Shown one piece after another: positions 60,480-64,000 of a stretch of 64,000 bases of DNA. Position 1 is the first letter of the stretch, and every line of letters begins with the position of its first letter. The notes below the pieces were generated by a model, which saw only the letters and a list, made by a program, of their open reading frames with translations, did not search any database and had not been told where the DNA came from. This DNA comes from an uncultured Sporosarcina sp. (GTDB lineage: Bacteria > Bacillota > Bacilli > Bacillales_A > Planococcaceae), in contig CAOKMT010000010.1 of assembly GCA_948469885.1 (NCBI GenBank), positions 1 to 64,000 of the forward strand. Direction: 5' to 3'. A program made the position numbers and the translations under genes.

Positions 60480-60600
60480 AAATGCAGAATTGGAGCGACA
60501 AGAATCAAAAGTGAAAGGAATTAATGCTTTTGTTTTATTGTTCATTGTCATTGCCGTTATGACTGTCTTGACTTATTCTCTTACAAGCGGGTCAATATGA
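60460..60600 (+). CDS. Candidate 46-residue small membrane protein
   Basis: It has a polar, charged N-terminus (MDSSNNKNAELERQESK) and one membrane segment (about residues 22-42, AFVLLFIVIAVMTVLTYSL). The ATG at 60460 has GGGAAG about 10 bases upstream. Position after the third MntR-like box suggests manganese control. It could instead be the remaining N-terminus of a YfcC-like transporter, whose start looks similar. A hairpin follows at 60621-60668. Confidence 0.45.
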   Translation: MDSSNNKNAELERQESKVKGINAFVLLFIVIAVMTVLTYSLTSGSI

Positions 60601-60620
60601 CCGGGTTGATAGACGTATAG

Positions 60621-60668
60621 AAAAAGGGTTTCTCGAAGGTCTTTACAGACTCTTGAGAAACCCTTTAT
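60621..60668. terminator. Hairpin after the small ORFs
   Basis: AAAGGGTTTCTC and GAGAAACCCTTT arms form a 12-bp stem around a 20-base loop. It could serve the small-ORF transcript and the convergent glcD transcript. Confidence 0.65.
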
Positions 60669-60756
60669 TACTGATGTAAAATTTGTTGATTGTAGTGGAA
60701 GGTGTCCGACTGGAGCAGAAATCGACTTTATTGGGATTTTAATACTAATTACGCCA

Positions 60757-62127
60757 TTATGAAATGGACTCTAAAAAAATCTTACCGGGATTTAAAATAT
60801 TTTTCGGGTCTAACAGTTGTTTCATATCTCTCATTACTTCTAGCGCGTCTCCGTGCTCGGCTTGTTGGAATTTTCGTTTGCCGAGACCTACACCGTGTTC
60901 ACCGGTACATGTCCCGCCAAGTTCGATTGCTCGAACGGCGAGTGCTTCGTTTGTATATTCTGCTTTTTCTTGTTCTCCGGGGATCGAAGGGTTGAATGGA
61001 ACGAGTGTATGGAAGTTCCCATCTCCAACGTGGCCAAGAATACCGCCTTTCAAACCACTTTCTTCAATGATTTGCCTTGCGTATTCAACTAGTTCCGGCA
61101 ACTTTGAAATCGGGACGCAAACATCTGCGCCGGCAAGTTCTATTCCATTTTCGTGTTTATAGGCATACGACATTTCATGGCGCGCTTGCCATAGTTGCGC
61201 CCGCTCTTTTGAATTGTTCGCCGCGATCCAGTTGCTGCAACCGAGTTCTTCCATCAGTTCTTTCGCCGTCGCGACCTCTTCTTCAACACCGGATTTTGTC
61301 CCTGCAAACTCAAAAAACAATGAATGTTCTTCAGGTATTTTATAATCACCATGTTTGTTATGTTCGGCAATGCTTTGTTTGTCAACAAGTTCCATACGCA
61401 TTACTTGGATACCGCTTAGGAGAATCATTTGCGCAGCTTCCGCGCAGTTGGCCAACGTATCGAACGTACAACGAGCAGCTATAATCTGTGCAGGTATTCC
61501 ATGTAATTTTAGGGTGATTTCAGTGATGATACCTAGTGTTCCTTCAGAACCTGTAAATAGTCCGGTCAAATGCAATCCGGAAGACGACTTTTTAGCGCGG
61601 CTTCCCGTTCGGATGACTTTTCCGTTTGCTAAAACGACTTCCAAATCGAGTACTTGGTCGCGCATGGAACCGTATCGTACTGCGGTCGTACCACTCGCAT
61701 TTGTAGCAATCATCCCACCGATCGAAGCGTCCGCCCCAGGGTCAATGGGGAAGCTAAGCCCTTGGCGATTCGTTACTTGATTGACACCGACGCGTGTAAT
61801 GCCCGGTTGGACAGTAATTGTCAAATCTTCTGGTGAAAAGTCCAGTACACGATTCATCCGGTCGAAATTTATGGAGATCCCTTTGTTGACAGGAATCGCT
61901 TGTCCTTCAAGACCCGATCCTGCTCCGTGTGCTGTTACACTGACATTGAATTGGTCAGCAATTTTCATGATGGTGACAACGTCTTCAGTGCTTTCGGGAA
62001 AGCAAACAATATCGGGTTCAACCGGTTTATGGAAAGATTCATCTTTACTATGTCTATAAAGCTCTGACTCGCTTTGACTTACTTTATCTTGCCCCAATTG
62101 TGTCTTCAATTCATCGATAAAAATCAT
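60757..62127 (-). CDS. glcD: FAD-linked oxidase, GlcD / D-lactate dehydrogenase type
   Basis: The product has 456 residues in the FAD-binding PCMH family that oxidises 2-hydroxyacids such as glycolate or D-lactate. The FAD loop is SVTAHGAGSGLEGQA near residue 65, followed by IDPGADASIGGMIATNASGT near 125 and RYGSMRDQVLDLEVVLANG; the C-terminal part has the GGTCTGEHGVGLGKR motif near 410. The ATG at 62127 has GGGGGA 9 bases upstream. It is divergent from a GntR regulator and a TRAP binding protein, which suggests shared control of 2-hydroxyacid use. Confidence 0.9.
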   Translation of the reverse strand: MIFIDELKTQLGQDKVSQSESELYRHSKDESFHKPVEPDIVCFPESTEDVVTIMKIADQFNVSVTAHGAGSGLEGQAIPVNKGISINFDRMNRVLDFSPEDLTITVQPGITRVGVNQVTNRQGLSFPIDPGADASIGGMIATNASGTTAVRYGSMRDQVLDLEVVLANGKVIRTGSRAKKSSSGLHLTGLFTGSEGTLGIITEITLKLHGIPAQIIAARCTFDTLANCAEAAQMILLSGIQVMRMELVDKQSIAEHNKHGDYKIPEEHSLFFEFAGTKSGVEEEVATAKELMEELGCSNWIAANNSKERAQLWQARHEMSYAYKHENGIELAGADVCVPISKLPELVEYARQIIEESGLKGGILGHVGDGNFHTLVPFNPSIPGEQEKAEYTNEALAVRAIELGGTCTGEHGVGLGKRKFQQAEHGDALEVMRDMKQLLDPKNILNPGKIFLESIS

Positions 62128-62233
62128 GAACAAATCCCCCTATAAAAGTCTAATAGTAATTCTTTTGACAACCATCATAATAATATGAAAATTAGTTATT
62201 TACAAATAGAATTAAATGCTATATGATAAATAC

Positions 62234-62256
62234 ATGCTGTATACTGTATACAGCAT
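62234..62256. promoter_or_regulatory. Perfect palindromic operator between glcD and gntR
   Basis: Two 11-base arms, ATGCTGTATAC and GTATACAGCAT, flank a single T with no mismatch. A TATACT that could serve as a -10 for the regulator gene is inside. It is placed where a GntR/FCD protein would control both divergent transcripts. Confidence 0.82.
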
Positions 62257-62283
62257 ACCGATTTCCTTTTAAGAGGTGATTCA

Positions 62284-62952
62284 TTGAAGAAAGTGATTAA
62301 TACAGCTTCTTTGGCGGAGCAAGCGTATGCATTATTGAAAAAAGGCATTGTATCTGGCGAGTTGGCACCAGAAAAAGAGCTTCCCGAAGTGAAGTTGGCA
62401 GAAGACTTGGGGGTAAGTCGAACACCATTAAGAGAAGCGATTCAAAGGCTTGCGATGGAAGGACTCGTTAGTTTGAACAAAGGAAAGCCAGCAACGGTTG
62501 CCACGTTTACGAAAGAAGATTCATTAGAATTTATAGAGCTCCGACAATTGCTGGAGATTTACAACATCGAAAGAATCATTCAAGTTGCTGATTCGTCTTT
62601 CATCGAAAAATTGGAAGTTAATTTAGACGATCAATTGAAAGCGATTGCAAATGATGATTATCCGGGTTTTACGGATGCTGATCGTCAATTTCATCTTATT
62701 CTCGCTTCACAAAATCCGAATTCTCAAATCCAAAATTTGATTCGTCAGATGAATACAGGCGTAAATCGTGCCTTTCTCATTTTGTCGAATACGATGTCTG
62801 TCAGTGCGAAAGATGCTTTTGAAGAACATAAACGTATTCTTGGGGCGATTAAAGTAAAAGATGCAGTACTCGCAAAAAAAGAAATGACGGAACATTTAAG
62901 AAACGTTGAAAAAAGATTTCTATATTACTCAAAGGGGGATGAAAGTGTATGA
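62284..62952 (+). CDS. GntR-family (FCD) transcriptional regulator
   Basis: This 222-residue regulator has an N-terminal winged helix (KLAEDLGVSRTPLREAIQRLAMEGLV, about 35-60, in part) and a helical FCD ligand domain with ELRQLLEIYNIERI near 80, DADRQFHLILASQNPN near 125 and EEHKRILGAIKVKD near 180 with the metal-binding His positions. The TTG at 62284 has GAGGTGATTCA. It overlaps the TRAP gene by 4 bases, and a perfect palindrome lies just upstream, so self-control is likely. Confidence 0.92.
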   Translation: MKKVINTASLAEQAYALLKKGIVSGELAPEKELPEVKLAEDLGVSRTPLREAIQRLAMEGLVSLNKGKPATVATFTKEDSLEFIELRQLLEIYNIERIIQVADSSFIEKLEVNLDDQLKAIANDDYPGFTDADRQFHLILASQNPNSQIQNLIRQMNTGVNRAFLILSNTMSVSAKDAFEEHKRILGAIKVKDAVLAKKEMTEHLRNVEKRFLYYSKGDESV

Positions 62953-63989
62953 AAAGGTTATTTATTTTACTAGCGATTACAGTTTTAGCGCTAGCAGCAT
63001 GTGGAAGGCCGACTGGAAATGGAAGTTCGACGAGTGACAAGGCGGGGGAAAATGGTGGGGGAGATGGAGATGTTCATACGATCCGGATCGCACACTTAGT
63101 GCCAGAAGAGCAATCTTCCCACGTTGCGGCGGTTAGCTTCAAAGAAAAGCTTGAAGCAGAATCGGATGGCCGTATTAAAGTGGAGATTTATCCGAATGGA
63201 TCTCTTTTTGCTTCAGATAGAGAAGCGATTGAGGCTGTTCAACTTGGAAACGTAGAAATGACGATTCCGGCTGTTGCACCACTTGCATCATTTAACAAGA
63301 AGTTTATGGTGTTTGATCTTCCATTTATTTTTGATGACCATGATGCGGCGTATAAGGCACTCGACGGTGATTTAGGACAAGGGTTATTGGACGATCTAAA
63401 AGAAAATAGTTTGAAAGGTCTTGTTTTTGCTGAAAATGGTTTCCGCCATATGTCGAATAACAAGGGACCAATCACAACGCCTGCTGATTTGAAAGGTTTG
63501 AAATTCAGAACGTTGGAAAACCCGGTTCATACGGAAACATTCAAAGCATTCGGTGCCAACGCTTCGCCTTTCGCTTTCGGTGAACTTTACACGGCATTAC
63601 AACAAGGTACTTATGATGCGATGGAAAGTCCGATTTCGCTTTACTACTTAAATAAGTTTTATGAAGTACAAGACTACTTGACATTAACAGGTCATGTGTA
63701 TGCGGCGACCATTTTAGTGATGAATGATGCTTTTTTCGAGGGGCTTCCAGAAGATCTGCAAGCGTTGGTGACGGAAGCGGCAGAAGAATACCGCACGGAG
63801 CAACGTAAAATCGCCCATGAACAAGATAGTGAGTTTCTTGAAAAATTGAAAGAAAACGGCATGGAAGTAAATGAAGTTACACCAGAGCAAAAAGATGAGT
63901 TCCGTAAAGCGGCAGAACCTATTTATGAGAAATTTGCTAAAGAAATCGGCGAAGACCTTGTGGAGCAGGCCAAAGCAGCAAACGATTAA
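62949..63989 (+). CDS. TRAP transporter solute-binding lipoprotein (DctP family)
   Basis: The 346-residue binding protein has a lipobox ALAAC (cysteine near residue 18) and a DctP-fold domain: IRIAHLVPEEQSSHVAA, the arginine-clamp stretch KGLKFRTLENPVHTETF near residue 180 and FGELYTALQQGTYDAMESP near 205. Such proteins bind carboxylates for a sodium-driven TRAP permease. The small and large membrane subunits should lie beyond the window edge. Context with glcD and gntR suggests a 2-hydroxy acid such as glycolate or lactate as ligand. Confidence 0.93.
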   Translation: MKRLFILLAITVLALAACGRPTGNGSSTSDKAGENGGGDGDVHTIRIAHLVPEEQSSHVAAVSFKEKLEAESDGRIKVEIYPNGSLFASDREAIEAVQLGNVEMTIPAVAPLASFNKKFMVFDLPFIFDDHDAAYKALDGDLGQGLLDDLKENSLKGLVFAENGFRHMSNNKGPITTPADLKGLKFRTLENPVHTETFKAFGANASPFAFGELYTALQQGTYDAMESPISLYYLNKFYEVQDYLTLTGHVYAATILVMNDAFFEGLPEDLQALVTEAAEEYRTEQRKIAHEQDSEFLEKLKENGMEVNEVTPEQKDEFRKAAEPIYEKFAKEIGEDLVEQAKAAND

Positions 63990-64000
63990 CCTATATTGAA

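Noticed and set aside
60460..60600. A truncated YfcC-type amino acid antiporter
   Set aside because: Only about 25 residues resemble the N-terminus of that family and nothing of the remaining transporter is seen downstream; kept as an alternative only.

Overview
The window is chromosomal DNA of a low-to-mid GC Gram-positive bacterium of the Bacillales. The best fit is Planococcaceae (Sporosarcina or a close relative). This rests on the protein families present: a PheDH like those of Sporosarcina and Lysinibacillus, a LiaFSR system, a ComQXPA quorum-sensing cassette, QueT under a preQ1 riboswitch, strong AGGAGG-type ribosome sites, and frequent GTG and TTG starts. The genus is inference; no rRNA or tRNA gene lies in the window.

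Layout. 1-7.5 kb: a BCCT osmoprotectant transporter, a glutathione peroxidase, a preQ1-controlled queT, then a five-gene operon (membrane protein, CcdA, ResA-like thioredoxin, two-component system). 7.6-15.8 kb: an Lrp regulator diverges from an SNF symporter, phenylalanine dehydrogenase and a complete branched-chain 2-oxoacid dehydrogenase complex (E1a, E1b, E2, E3), forming an amino-acid import, deamination and oxidative decarboxylation unit. 15.9-19.6 kb: a three-subunit molybdenum hydroxylase. 19.7-25.9 kb: two Fur-box-preceded siderophore uptake units with a ferredoxin-NADP-reductase-like siderophore reductase. 26-33.7 kb: proline dehydrogenase, a DMT exporter, membrane proteins of unknown role, and a second two-component system with a small membrane ORF between regulator and kinase. 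33.7-36.8 kb: a decayed polymorphic-toxin cassette with three immunity-type genes, flanked by two paralogous 68-residue proteins. 37-43.1 kb: comQ, comX (53 codons), comP and comA, followed by a broken second comA copy. 43.3-46.8 kb: secreted and lipid-anchored proteins of unknown function and an Rpn-type nuclease gene split by a small structured repeat. 47-51.2 kb: MarR plus MFS efflux, a secreted protein and an AtoE-type fatty acid transporter. 51.4-56.9 kb: a cell-envelope stress region (liaR, liaS, liaF, pspA/liaH, liaI-like, DedA, uppP) with a cluster of DnaA boxes in the divergent gap. 57.2-60.6 kb: a Mn/Zn ABC importer (mntABC-like) with three MntR-like operators and two tiny ORFs. 60.7-64 kb: a GlcD-type FAD oxidase, a GntR regulator with a near-perfect operator, and a TRAP solute-binding protein whose permease genes lie past the window edge.

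The most unusual non-coding signal is a class of degenerate intergenic repeats in which an 8-12 base word recurs at almost exactly 21-base spacing. At least six loci show it, most with their own word, and one is a 0.5 kb array with a 103-base super-period. Two further dispersed structured repeats occur, one inserted inside the rpn gene. The DnaA-box cluster at 55.09-55.27 kb, away from any replication gene, resembles the DnaA-titration clusters of Bacillus.
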